Assembly: GCF_029227915.1 (NCBI RefSeq) | Contig: NC_079881.1 | Coordinates: 29,365,501 to 29,429,500, forward strand | Direction: 5' to 3' | DNA length: 64,000 nucleotides | Source: Hydractinia symbiolongicarpus | Taxonomy: Eukaryota > Cnidaria > Hydrozoa > Anthoathecata > Hydractiniidae | Shown: positions 12,601 through 26,600 of the stretch, piece by piece | How the letters are laid out: each line of letters begins with the position of its first letter | Numbering within the stretch: position 1 is the first letter of the stretch | Made by a program: the position numbers and the translations under genes | Notes under the pieces: model-generated | Seen by the model: only the letters and a program-made list of their open reading frames with translations | The model's database searches: none | What the model was told of the DNA's origin: nothing

Positions 12601-15600
12601 CAGTCCGTTTGAGTTACAACGGTTGGGTCACATATTCGTACCAACATGTACTTAGCGATATTTTTCTCATATTACTAGGTTGCATCGCTTTTAACAGTGA
12701 AACGATTGACTGTGGGACTAAATTGAACTGATTTTGGACTGTGACCTTATAAATGCTATAAGTGAGCCAACTGGACTCCAACAAATAACATTCTTCTTAA
12801 TTTGACGTAATTGCCGGACTCAGCGATTGCACTGGGCGCTGTGGTAGCGCTTTATTTAAAAGTTTAAATAAATATGTCATTTTTTACTGTGGGACCAATC
12901 CTAGCCGTTATTGCGCGCTGAAGAAATAGCGACGGTTTCAAAAACTACATTTTATTGACTTTCTAACGGTGTCAGTCCGTTTGAGTTTCAACGCTGGCGT
13001 CACATATTCGTACCAACATGTATTTAGCGATATTTTTTTTGATATTACTAGGTTGCATCGCTTTTAACAATGAAACGATTGACTGTGGTACTTATTTGAA
13101 CTAACTTTGAACTGTGACCTAATAAATGTGATAAATGAGAAAATTGGACTCCAAGAAATAACATTCTTCTCAATTTGACATGATTGCCGGAACTCAGGGA
13201 TTACACTGGGCGCTGTGGTACCACTTCATTTAAAAACTTAGATTAATAAGTCATTTTTTACTGTGGGACCAATCCCAGCCGTTATCGCGCGCTGAAGAAA
13301 TAGCGACAGTTTCAAAAACTACATTTTATTGACTTCCTAATGGTGTCAGTCCGTTTGAGTTACAACGGTTGTGTCACATATTCGTACCAACATGTATTTA
13401 GCGATATTTTTTTTGATATTACTAGGTTGCATCGCTTTTAACAATGAAACGATTGACTGTGGGACTTAGTTGAACTAACTTTGGACTGTGACCAAATAAA
13501 TGTGATAAATGAGAAAAATGGACTCCAAGAAATAACATTCTTCTCAATTTGACATGATTGCCGGAACTCAGCGAATACACTTGGCGCTGTGGTAGCACTT
13601 CATTTAAAAACTTAGATTAATAAGTCATTATCGCGCGCTGAAGAAATAGCGACAGTTTCAAAAACTACATTTCATTGCCTTTCTAACGGTGTCAGTCCGT
13701 TTGAGTTACAACTGTTGGGTCACATATTCGTACCAACATGTACTTAGTGATATTTTTCTCATATTACTAGGTTGCATCGCTTTTAACAGTGAAACGATTG
13801 ACTGTGGGACTAAATTGAACTGATTTTGGACTGTGACCTTATAAATGCTATAAGTGAGCCAACTGGACTCCAACAAATAACATTCTTCTTAATTTGACGT
13901 AATTGCCGGACTCAGCGATTGCACTGGGCGCTGTGGTAGCGCTTTATTTAAAAGTTTAAATAAATCTGTCATTTTTTACTGTGGGACCAATCCTAGCCGT
14001 TATTGCGCGCTGAAGAAATAGCGACAGTTTCAAAAACTACATTTTATTGACTTTCTAACGGTGTCAGTCCGTTTGAGTTTCAACGCTGGCGTCACATATT
14101 CGTACCAACATGTATTTAGCGATATTTTTTTTAATATTACTAGGTTGCATCGCTTTTAACAATGAAACGATTGACTGTGGCACTTATTTGAACTAACTTT
14201 GGACTGTGACCTAATAAATGTGATAAATGAGAAAATTGGACTCCAAGAAATAACATTCTTCTCAATTTGACATGATTGCCGGAACTCAGGGATTACACTG
14301 GGCGCTGTGGTACCACTTCATTTAAAAACTTAGATTAATAAGTCATTTTTTACTGTGGGACCAATCCCAGCCGCTATCGCGCGCTGAAGAAATAGCGACA
14401 GTTTCAAAAACTACATTTTATTGACTTTCTAATGGTGTCAGTCCGTTTGAGTTACAACGGTTGTGTCACATATTCGTACCAACATGTATTTAGCGATATT
14501 TTTTTTGATATTACTAGGTTGCATCGCTTTTAACAATGAAACGATTGACTGTGGGACTTAGTTGAACTAACTTTGGACTGTGACCAAATAAATGTGATAA
14601 ATGAGAAAATTGGACTCCAAGAAATAACATTCTTCTCAATTTGACATGATTGCCGGAACTCAGCGAATACACTTGGCGCTGTGGTAGCACTTCATTTAAA
14701 AACTTAGATTAATAAGTCATTATCGCGCGCTGAAGAAATAGCGACAGTTTCAAAAACTACATTTCATTGCCTTTCTAACGGTGTCAGTCCGTTTGAGTTA
14801 CAACGGTTGGGTCACATATTCGTACCAACATGTACTTAGCGATATTTTTCTCATATTACTAGGTTGCATCGCTTTTAACAGTGAAACGATTGACTGTGGG
14901 ACTAAATTGAACTGATTTTGGACTGTGACCTTATAAATGCTATAAGTGAGCCAACTGGACTCCAACAAATAACATTCTTCTTAATTTGACGTAATTGCCG
15001 GACTCAGCGATTGCACATGGCGCTGTGGTAGCGCTTTATTTAAAAGTTTAAATAAATCTGTCATTTTTTACTGTGGGACCAATCCTAGCCGTTATTGCGC
15101 GCTGAAGAAATAGCGACAGTTTCAAAAACTACATTTTATTGACTTTCTAACGGTGTCAGTCCGTTTGAGTTTCAACGCTGGCGTCTCATATTCGTACCAA
15201 CATGTATTTAGCGATATTTTTTTTGATATTACTAGGTTGCATCGCTTTTAACAATGAAACGATTGACTGTGGTACTTATTTGAACTAACTTTGGACTGTG
15301 ACCTAATAAATGTGATAAATGAGAAAATTGGACTCCAAGAAATAACATTCTTCTCAATTTGACATGATTGCCGGAACTCAGGGATTACACTGGGCGCTGT
15401 GGTACCACTTCATTTAAAAACTTAGATTAATAAGTCATTTTTTACTGTGGGACCAATCCCAGCCGCTATCGCGCGCTGAAGAAATAGCGACAGTTTCAAA
15501 AACTACATTTTATTGACTTTCTAATGGTGTCAGTCCGTTTGAGTTACAACGGTTGTGTCACATATTCGTACCAACATGTATTTAGCGATATTCTTTTTGA

Positions 15601-18600
15601 TATTACTAGGTTGCATCGCTTTTAACAATGAAACGATTGACTGTGGGACTTAGTTGAACTAACTTTGGACTGTGACCAAATAAATGTGATAAATGAGAAA
15701 ATTGGACTCCAAGAAATAACATTCTTCTCAATTTGACATGATTGCCGGAACTCAGCGAATACACTTGGCGCTGTGGTAGCACTTCATTTAAAAACTTAGA
15801 TTAATAAGTCATTATCGCGCGCTGAAGAAATAGCGACAGTTTCAAAAACTACATTTCATTGCCTTTCTAACAGTGTCAGTCCGTTTGAGTTACAACGGTT
15901 GGGTCACATATTCGTACCAACATGTACTTAGCGATATTTTTCTCATATTACTAGGTTGCATCGCTTTTAACAGTGAAACGATTGACTGTGGGACTAAATT
16001 GAACTGATTTTGGACTGTGACCTTATAAATGCTATAAGTGAGCCAACTGGACTCCAACAAATAACATTCTTCTTAATTTGACGTAATTGCCGGACTCAGC
16101 GATTGCACTGGGCGCTGTGGTAGCGCTTTATTTAAAAGTTTAAATAAATCTGTCATTTTTACTGTGGGACCAATCCTAGCCGTTATTGCGCGCTGAAGAA
16201 ATAGCGACAGTTTCAAAAACTACATTTTATTGACTTTCTAACGGTGTCAGTCCGTTTGAGTTTCAACGCTGGCGTCACATACTCGTACCAACATGTATTT
16301 AGCGATATTTTTTTTGATATTACTAGGTTGCATCGCTTTTAACAATGAAACGATTGACTGTGGTACTTATTTGAACTAACTTTGGACTGTGACCTAATAA
16401 ATGTGATAAATGAGAAATATGGACTCCAAGAAATAACATTCTTCTCAATTTGACATGATTGCCGGAACTCAGGGATTACACTGGGCGCTGTGGTACCACT
16501 TCATTTAAAAACTTAGATTAATAAGTCATTTTTTACTGTGGGACAAATCCCAGCCGTTATCGCGCGCTGAAGAAATAGCGACAGTTTCAAAAACTACATT
16601 TTATTGACTTTCTAATGGTGTCAGTCCGTTTGAGTTACAACGGTTGTGTCACATATTCGTACCAACATGTATTTAGCGATATTTTTTTTGATATTACTAG
16701 GTTGCATCGCCTTTAACAATGAAACGATTGACTGTGGGACTTAGTTGAACTAACTTTGGACTGTGACCAAATAAATGTGATAAATGAGAAAATTGGACTC
16801 CAAGAAATAACATTCTTCTCAATTTGACATGATTGCCGGAACTCAGCGAATACACTTGGCGCTGTGGTAGCACTTCATTTAAAAACTTAGATTAATAAGT
16901 CATTATCGCGCGCTGAAGAAATAGCGACAGTTTCAAAAACTACATTTCATTGCCTTTCTAACGGTGTCAGTCCGTTTGAGTTACAACGGTTGGGTCACAT
17001 ATTCGTACCAACATGTACTTAGTGATATTTTTCTCATATTACTAGGTTGCATCGCTTTTAACAGTGAAACGATTGACTGTGGGACTAAATTGAACTGATT
17101 TTGGACTGTGACCTTATAAATGCTATAAGTGAGCCAACTGGACTCCAACAAATAACATTCTTCTTAATTTGACGTAATTGCCGGACTCAGCGATTGCACT
17201 GGGCGCTGTGGTAGCGCTTTATTTAAAAGTTTAAATAAATCTGTCATTTTTTACTGTGGGACCAATCCTAGCCGTTATTGCGCGCTGAAGAAATAGCGAC
17301 AGTTTCAAAAACTACATTTTATTGACTTTCTAACGGTGTCAGTCCGTTTGAGTTTCAACGCTGGCGTCACATATTCGTACCAACATGTATTTAGCGATAT
17401 GTTTTTTGATATTACTAGGTTGCATCGCTTTTAACAATGAAACGATTGACTGTGGTACTTATTTGAACTAACTTTGGACTGTGACCTAATAAATGTGATA
17501 AATGAGAAAATTGGACTCCAAGAAATAACATTCTTCTCAATTTGACATGATTGCCGGAACTCAGGGATTACACTGGGCGCTGTGGTACCACTTCATTTAA
17601 AAACTTAGATTAATAAGTCATTTTTTACTGTGGGACTAATCCCAGCCGCTATCGCGCGCTGAAGAAATAGCCACAGTTTCAAAAACTACATTTTATTGAC
17701 TTTCTAATGGTGTCAGTCCGTTTGAGTTACAACGGTTGTGTCACATATTCGTACCAACATGTATTTAGCGATATTTTTTTTGATATTACTAGGTTGCATC
17801 GCTTTTAACAATGAAACGATTGACTGTGGGACTTAGTTGAACTAACTTTGGACTGTGACCAAATAAATATGATAAATGAGAAAATTGGACTCCAAGAAAT
17901 AACATTCTTCTCAATTTGACTTGATTGCCGGAACTCAGCGAATACACTTGGCGCTGTGGTAGCACTTCATTTAAAAACTTAGATTAATAAGTCATTATCG
18001 CGCGCTGAAGAAATAGCGACAGTTTCAAAAACTACATTTCATTGCCTTTCTAACGGTGTCAGTCCGTTTGAGTTACAACGGTTGGGTCACATATTCGTAC
18101 CAACACGTACTTAGTGATATTTTTCTCATATTACTAGGTTGCATCGCTTTTAACAGTGAAACGATTGACTGTGGGACTAAATTGAACTGATTTTCGACTG
18201 TGACCTTATAAATGCTATAAGTGAGCCAACTGGACTCCAACAAATAACATTCTTCTTAATTTGACGTAATTGCCGGAACTCAGGGATTACACTGGGCGCT
18301 GTGGTACCACTTCATTTAAAAACTTAGATTAATAAGTCATTTTTTACTGTGGGACCAATCCTAGCCGTTATTGCGCGCTGAAGAAATAGCGACAGTTTCA
18401 AAAACTACATTTTATTGACTTTCTAACGGTGTCAGTCCGTTTGAGTTTCAACGCTGGCGTCACATATTCGTACCAACATGTATTTAGCGATATTTTTTTT
18501 GATATTACTAGGTTGCATCGCTTTTAACAATAAAACGATTGACTGTGGGACTTAGTTGAACTAACTTTGGACTGTGACCAAATAAATGTGATAAATGAGA

Positions 18601-18710
18601 AAATTGGACTCCAAGAAATAACATTCTTCTCAATTTGACATGATTGCCGGAACTCAGCAAATACACTTGGCGCTGTGGTAGCACTTCATTTAAAAACTTA
18701 GATTAATAAG
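9631..18710 (+). repeat. Satellite array, highly regular 1092-bp trimer HOR
   Basis: The most homogeneous part of the array. The junction GTCATTATCGCGCGC, which marks a shortened monomer, occurs at 10348, 11440, 12532, 13624, 14716, 15808, 16899 and 17991: six intervals of 1092 bp and one of 1091. Each unit holds three monomers: a short one lacking 28 bp; one with CTCATATTACTAGG, ATGCTATAAGTGAGCC and GATTGCACTGG; and one with GTTTCAACGCTGGCGTC. Copies differ by only a few substitutions per kb, and some differences alternate between units (for example TTTTTTGATATT or TTTTTTAATATT, and CCGTTATCGCG or CCGCTATCGCG). This suggests that 2184-bp double units were amplified. Regularity breaks at 17991-18710, where the interval is 719 bp. 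No gene. Confidence 0.97.
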
Positions 18711-21370
18711 TCATTATCGCGCGCTGAAGAAATAGCGACAGTTTCAAAAACTACATTTCATTGCCTTTCTAACGGTGTCAGTCCGTTTGAGTTACAACGG
18801 TTGGGTCACATATTCGTACCAACATGTACTTAGTGATATTTTTCTCATATTACTAGGTTGCATCGCTTATAACAGTGAAACGATTGACTGTGGTACTAAA
18901 TTGAACTGATTTTGTACTGTGACCTTATAAATGCTATAAGTGAGCCAACTGGACTCCAACAAATAACATTCTTCTTAATTTGACGAAATTGCCGGACTCA
19001 GCGATTGCACTGGGCGCTGTGGTAGCGCTTTATTTAAAAGTTTAAATAAATCTGTCATTTTTTACTGTAGGACCAATCCTAGCCGTTATTGCGCGCTGAA
19101 GAAATAGCGACAGTTTCAAAAACTACATTTTATTGAATTTCTAACGGTGTCAGTCCGTTTGAGTTTCAACGCTGGCGTCACATATTCGTACCAACATGTA
19201 TTTAGCGATATTTTTTTTGATATTACTAGGTTGCATCGCTTTTAACTTTTGAGTTACAACGGTTGGGTCGCATACTCGTACCAACATGTATTTAGCGCTA
19301 TTTTTCTAATTCTACTAGGTTGCATCGCTTTTAACTATGAAACGATTGACTGTGGGACTTATTTGAACTAACTTTGGACTGTCACCTGATAAATGTGATA
19401 AAGAAGACAATTGGACTCCAAGAAATAACATTCTTCTTAATTTGACATGATTGCCGAAACTCAGCGATTACACTGGGCGCTGTGGTAGCGCTTCATTTAA
19501 AAGTTTAGATAAATAAGTCATGCTTTTCTGTGGGACCAATCCTAGACGTTATCGCGCGCTGAAGAACTATCGACAGTTTCATAAACTACATTTCATTGAC
19601 TTTCTAACGGTGTCAGTCCGTTTGAGTTACAACGGTTGGGTCACATATTTGTACCAACATGTATTTAGCGATATTTCTGTTTAAAATTACTAGCTTGCAT
19701 CGCTTTTAACAATGAAACAAATGATTGTGGGACTTAATTGAACAAACTTTGGACTGTGACCTGATAAATGTGATAAATGAGCCAACTGGACTCCAACAAA
19801 TAACATTCTTCTTAATTTGACGTAATTGCCGAACTCAGCGATTGCACTGGGCGCTGTGGTAGCGCTTTATTTAAAAGTTTAAATAAATCTGTCATTTTTT
19901 ACTGTGGGACCAATCCTAGCCGTTATTGCGCGCTGAAGAAATAGCGACAGTTTCAAAAACTACATTTTATTGATTTTCTAACGGTGTCAGTCCGTTTGAG
20001 TTTCAACGCTGGCGTCACATATTCGTACCAACATGTATTTAGCGATATTTTTTTTGATATTACTAGGTTGCATCGCTTTTAACAATGAAACGATTGACTG
20101 TGGTACTTATTTGAACTAACTTTGGACTGTGACCTAATAAATGTGATAAATGAGAAAATTGGACTCCAAGAAATAACATTCTTCTCAATTTGACATGATT
20201 GGCGGAACTCAGGGATTACACTGGGCGCTGTGGTACCACTTCATTTAAAAACTTAGATTAATAAGTCATTTTTTACTGTGGGACCAATCCCAGCCGTTAT
20301 CGGGCGCTGAAGAAATAGCGACAGTTTCAAAAACTACATTTTATTGACTTTCTAATGGTGTCAGTCCGTTTGAGTTACAACGGTTGTGTCACATATTCGT
20401 ACCAACATGTATTTAGCCATATTTTTTTTGATATTACTAGGTTGCATCGCTTTTAACAATGAAACGATTGACTGTGGGACTTAGTTGAACTAACTTTGGA
20501 CTGTGACCTAATAAATGTGATAAATGAGAAAATTGGACTCCAAGAAATAACATTCTTCTTAATTTGACGTAATTGCCGGAACTCAGGGATTACACTGGGC
20601 GCTGTGGTACCACTTCATTTAAAAACTTAGATTAATAAGTCATTTTTTACTGTGGGACCAATCCTAGCCGTTATTGCGCGCTGAAGAAATAGCGACAGTT
20701 TCAAAAACTACATTTTATTGACTTTCTAACGGTGTCAGTCCGTTTGAGTTTCAACGCTGGCGTCACATATTTGTACCAACATGTATTTAGCGATATTTTT
20801 TTTGATATTACTAGGTTGCATCGCTTTTAACAATAAAACGATTGACTGTGGGACTTAGTTGAACTAACTTTAGACTGTGACCAAATAAATGTGATAAATG
20901 AGAAAATTGGACTCCAAGAAATAACATTCTTCTCAATTTGACATGATTGCCGGAACTCAGCAAATACACTTGGCGCTGTGGTAGCACTTCATTTAAAAAC
21001 TTAGATTAATAAGTCATTATCGCGCGCTGAAGAAATAGCGACAGTTTCAAAAACTACATTTCATTGCCTTTCTAACGGTGTCAGTCCGTTTGAGTTACAA
21101 CGGTTGGGTCACATATTCGTACCAATATGTACTTAGTGATATTTTTCTCATATTACTAGGTTGCATCGCTTATAACAGTGAAACGATTGACTGTGGGACT
21201 AAATTGAACTGATTTTGGACTGTGACCTTATAAATGCTATAAGTGAGCCAACTGGACTCCAACAAATAACATTCTTCTTAATTTGACGTAATTGCCGGAC
21301 TCAGCGATTGCACTGGGCGCTGTGGTAGCGCTTCATTTAAAAGTTTAGATAAATCTGTCATTTTTTACTG
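18711..21370 (+). repeat. Satellite array, transition zone with a truncated monomer
   Basis: Same monomer family but irregular order, mixing the trimer variants with a second set (AGCGCTATTTTTCTAAT; GTTTAAAATTACTAGCTTGC). At about 19246-19250 one monomer jumps from CGCTTTTAAC straight to TTTTGAGTTACAACGG, omitting the middle of the unit. This is a recombination scar between monomers. No gene or non-satellite sequence is visible. Confidence 0.93.
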
Positions 21371-23679
21371 TGGGACCAATCCTAGCCGTTATTGCGCGCT
21401 GAAGAAATAGCGACAGTTTCAAAAACTACATTTTATTGATTTTCTAACGGTGTCAGTCCGTTTGAGTTTCAACGCTGGCGTCACATATTCGTACCAACAT
21501 GTATTTAGCGATATTTTTTTTGATATTACTAGGTTGCATCGCTTTTAACAATGAAACGATTAACTGTGGTACTTATTTGAACTAACTTTGGACTGTGACC
21601 TAATAAATGTGATAAATGAGAAAATTGGACTCCAAGAAATAACATTCTTCTCAATTTGACATGATTGGCGGAACTCAGGGATTACACTGGGCGCTGTGGT
21701 ACCACTTCATTTAAAAACTTAGATTAATAAGTCATTTTTTACTGTGGGACCAATCCCAGCCGTTATCGGGCGCTGAAGAAATAGCGACAGTTTCAAAAAC
21801 TACATTTTTTTGACTTTCTAATGGTGTCAGTCCGTTTGAGTTACAACGGTTGTGTCACATATTCGTACCAACATGTATTTAGCCATATTTTTTTGATATT
21901 ACTAGGTTGCATCGCTTTTAACAATGAAACGATTGACTGTGGGACTTAGTTGAACTAACTTTGGACTGTGACGAAATAAATGTGATAAATGAGAAAATTG
22001 GACTCCAAGAAATAACATTCTTCTCAATTTGACATGATTGCCGGAACTCAGCGATTACACTGGGCGCTGCGGTAGCTCTTCATTTAAAAACTTAGATTAA
22101 TAAGTCATTATCGCGCGCTGAAGAAATAGCGGCAGTTTCAAAAACTACATTTCATTGACTTTCTAACGGTGTCAGTCCGCTTGAGTTGCGACGGTTTGGT
22201 CGCATATTCGTACCAACATGTATTTAGCGCTATTTTTCTAATACTACTAGGTTGCATCGCTTTTAACTATGAAACGATTGACTGTGGGACTTATTTGAAC
22301 TAACTTTGGACTGTCACCTGATAAATGTGATAAAGGAGACAATTGGACTCCAAGAAATAACATTCTTCTTAATTTGACATGATTGCCGAAACTCAGCGAT
22401 TACACTGGGCGCTGTGGTAGCGCTTCATTTAAAAGTTTAGATAAATAAGTCATGCTTTACTGTGGGACCAATCCTAGACGTTATCGCGCGTTGAAGAACT
22501 ATCGACAGTTTCATAAACTACATTTCATTAAATTTCTTACGGTGTCAGTCCGTTTGAGTTACAACGGTTGGGTCACATATTCGTACCAACATGTATTTAG
22601 CGATATTTTTGTTTAAAATTACTAGCTTGCATCGCTTTTAACAATGAAACAAATGATTGTGGGACTTAATTGAACAAACTTTGGACTGTGACCTGATAAA
22701 TGTGATAAATGAGACAATTGGACTCCAAGAAATAACATTCTTCTTAATTTGACGTGATTGCCAGAACTCAGCGATTACACTGGGCGCTGTTGTAGCGCTT
22801 TATTTAAAAATTTGGATAAATAAGTCATCATTTACTGTGGAACCAATCCTATCCCTTATCGAGCGCTGAAGAAATAGCGACAGTTTCAAAAACTACATTT
22901 CATTGACTTTCTAACAGTGTCAGTCCGTTTGAGTTACAACGGTTTGGTCACCTATTCGTACCAACATGTATTTAGCGCTATTTTTCTGATATTACTAAGT
23001 TGCATCGCTTTTAACTATGAAACGATTGACTGTGGGACTTGATTGAACTAACTTTGGACTGTGACCTAATAAATGTGATAAATGAGAAAATTAGACTCCA
23101 AGAAATAACATTCTTCTCAATTTGACATGATTGCCGGAACTCAGCGATTACACTGGGCGCTGTGGTAGCACTTCTTTAAACACTTAGATAAATAAGTCAT
23201 TTTTTACTGTGGGACCAATCCCAGCCGTTATCTCCCGCTGAGGAAATAGCGACAGTTTCAAAAACTATATTTTATTGACTTTCTAATGGTGTCAGTCCGT
23301 TTGAGTTACAACGGTTGTGTCACATATTCGTACCAACATGTATTTAGCGATATTTTTTTGATATTACTAGGTTGCATCGCTTTTAACAATGAAACGATTG
23401 ACTGTGGGACTTAGTTGAACTAACTTTTTACTGTGACCTAATGAATGTGATAAATGAGAAAATTGGACTCCAAGAAATAACATTCTTCTCAATTTGACAT
23501 GATTGCCGGAACTCAGCGATTACACTGGGCGGTGTGGTAGCACTTCATTTAAAAACTTAGATTAATAAGTCATTATCGCGCGCTGAAGAAATAGCGACAG
23601 TTTCAAAAACTACATTTCATTGACTTTCTAACGGTGTCAGTCCGTTTAAGTTACGACGGTTTGGTCGCATACTCGTACC

Positions 23680-23684
23680 AACAT
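23680..23684 (+). other. Empty site corresponding to the LINE insertion
   Basis: This AACAT, inside CGTACCAACATGTATTT, lies at the exact paralogous position of the LINE insertion. The left flank 30874-30989 aligns here at offset 7305 and the right flank 35818 onward at offset 12133. The difference of 4828 bp equals the element plus one 5-bp duplication. It shows what the target looked like before insertion. Confidence 0.9.
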
Positions 23685-26600
23685 GTATTTAGCGCTATTT
23701 TTCTAATATTACTAGGTTGCATCGCTTTTAACTATGAAACGATTGACTGTGGGACTTATTTGAACTAACTTTGGACTATCACCTGATAAATGTGATAAAG
23801 GAGACAATTGGACTCCAAGAAATAACATTCTTCTTAATTTGACATGATTGCCGAAACTTAGCGATTACACTGGGCGCTGTGGTAGCGCTTCATTTAAAAA
23901 TTTAGATAAATAAGTCATGCTTTACTGTGGGACCAATCCTAGACGTTATCGCGCGCTGAAGAACTATCGACAGTTTCATAAACTACATTTCATTGACTTT
24001 CTAACGGTGTCAGTCCGTTTGAGTTACAACGGTTGGGTCACATATTCGTACCAACATGTATTTCGCGATATTTTTGTTTAAAATTACTAGCTTGCATCGC
24101 TTTTAACAATGAAACAAATGATTGTGGGACTTAATTGAACAAACTTTGGACTGTGACCTGATAAATGTGATAAATGAGACAATTGGACTCCAAGAAATAA
24201 CATTCTTCTTAATTTGACGTTATTGCCAGAACTCAGCGATTACACTGGGCGCTGTTATAGCGCTTCATTTAAAAATTTGGATAAATAAGTCATCATTTAC
24301 TGTGGAACCAATCCTATCCCTTATCGAGCGCTGAAGAAATAGCGACAGTTTCAAAAACTACATTACATTGACTTTCTAACGGTGTCAGTCCGTTTGAGTT
24401 ACAACGGTTTGGTCACCTATTCGTACCAACATGTATTTAGCGCTATTTTTCTGATATTACTGAGTTGCATCGCTTTTAACTATAACTATGAAACGATTGA
24501 CTGTGGGACTTAATTGAACTAACTTTGGACTGTGACCTAATAAATGTGATAAATGAGAAAATTAGACTCCAAGAAATAACATTCTTCTCAATTTGACATG
24601 ATTGCCGGAACTCAGCGATCACACTGGGCGCTGTGGTAGCACTTCTTTAAACACTTAGATAAATAAGTCATTTTTTACTGTGGGACCAATCCCAGCCGTT
24701 ATCGCGCGCTGAAGAAATAGCGACAGTTTCAAAAACTATATTTTATTGACTTTCTAATGGTGTCAGTCCGTTTGAGTTACAACAATTGTGTCACATATTC
24801 GTACCAACATGTATTTAGCGATATTTTTTTGATATTACTAGGTTGCATCGCTTTTAACAATGAAACGATTGACTGTGGGACTTACTTGAACTAACTTTGG
24901 ACTGTGACCTAATAAATGTGATAAATGAGAAAATTGAACTCCAAGAAATAACATTCTTCTCAATTTGACATGATTGCCGGAACTCAGCGATTACACTGGG
25001 CGCTGTGGTAGCACTTCATTTAAAAACTTAGATTAATAAGTCATTATCGCGCGCTGAAGAAATAGCGACAGTTTCAAAAACTACATTTCATTGACTTTCT
25101 AACGGTGTCAGTCCGTTTAAGTTACGACGGTTTGGTCGCATACTCGTACCAACATGTATTTAGCGCTATTTTTCTAATATTACTAGGTTGCATCGCTTTT
25201 AACTATGAAACGATTGACTGTGGGACTTATTTGAACTAACTTTGGACTGTCACCTGATAAATGTGATAAAGGAGACAATTGGACTCCAAGGAATAACATT
25301 CTTCTTAATTTGACATGATTGCCGAAACTCAGCGATTACACTGGGCGCTGTGGTAGCGCTTCATTTAAAAATTTAGATAAATAAGTCATGCTTTACTGTG
25401 GGACCAATCCTAGACGTTATCGTGCGCTGAAGAACTATCGACCGTTTCATAAACTACATTTCATTGACTTTCTAACGGTGTCAGTCCGTTTGAGTTACAA
25501 CGGTTGGGTCACATATTCGTACCAACATGTATTTAGCGATATTTTTGTTTAAAATTACTAGCTTGCATCGCTTTTAACAATGAAACGATTGACTGTGGGA
25601 CTTAGTTGAACTAACTTTGGACTGTGACCTAATAAATGTGATAAATGAGAAAATTGGACTCCAAGAAATAACATTCTTCTCAATTTGACATGATTGCCGG
25701 AACTCAGCGATTACACTGGGCGCTGTGGTAGCACTTCATTTAAAAACTTAGATTAATAAGTCATTATCGCGCGCTGAAGAAATAGCGACAGTTTCAAAAA
25801 CTACATTTCATTGACTTTCTAACGGTGTCAGTCCGTTTAAGTTACGACGGTTTGGTCGCATACTCGTACCAACATGTATTTAGCGCTATTTTTCTAATAT
25901 TACTAGGTTGCATCGCTTTTAACTATGAAACGATTGACTGTGGGACTTATTTGAACTAACTTTGGACTGTCACCTGATAAATGTGATAAAGGAGACAATT
26001 GGACTCCAAGAAATAACATTCTTCTTAATTTGACATGATTGCCGAAACTCAGCGATTACACTGGGCGCTGTGGTAGCGCTTCATTTAAAAATTTAGATAA
26101 ATAAGTCATGCTTTACTGTGGGACCAATCCTAGACGTTATCGCGCGCTGAAGAACTATCGACAGTTTCATAAACTACATTTCATTGACTTTCTAACGGTG
26201 TCAGTCCGTTTGAGTTACAACGGTTGGGTCACATATTCGTACCAACATGTATTTAGCGATATTTTTGTTTAAAATTACTAGCTTGCATCGCTTTTAACAA
26301 TGAAACAAATGATTGTGGGACTTAATTGAACAAACTTTGGACTGTGACCTGATAAATGTGATAATTGAGACAATTGGACTCCAAGAAATAACATTCTTCT
26401 TAATTTGACGTGATTGCCAGAACTCAGCGATTACACTGGGCGCTGTTGTAGCGCTTCATTTAAAAATTTGGATAAATAAGTCATCATTTACTGTGGAACC
26501 AATCCTATCCGTTATCGAGCGCTGAAGAAATAGCGACAGTTTCAAAAACTACATTTCATTGACTTTCTAACGGTGTCAGTCCGTTTGAGTTACAACGGTT

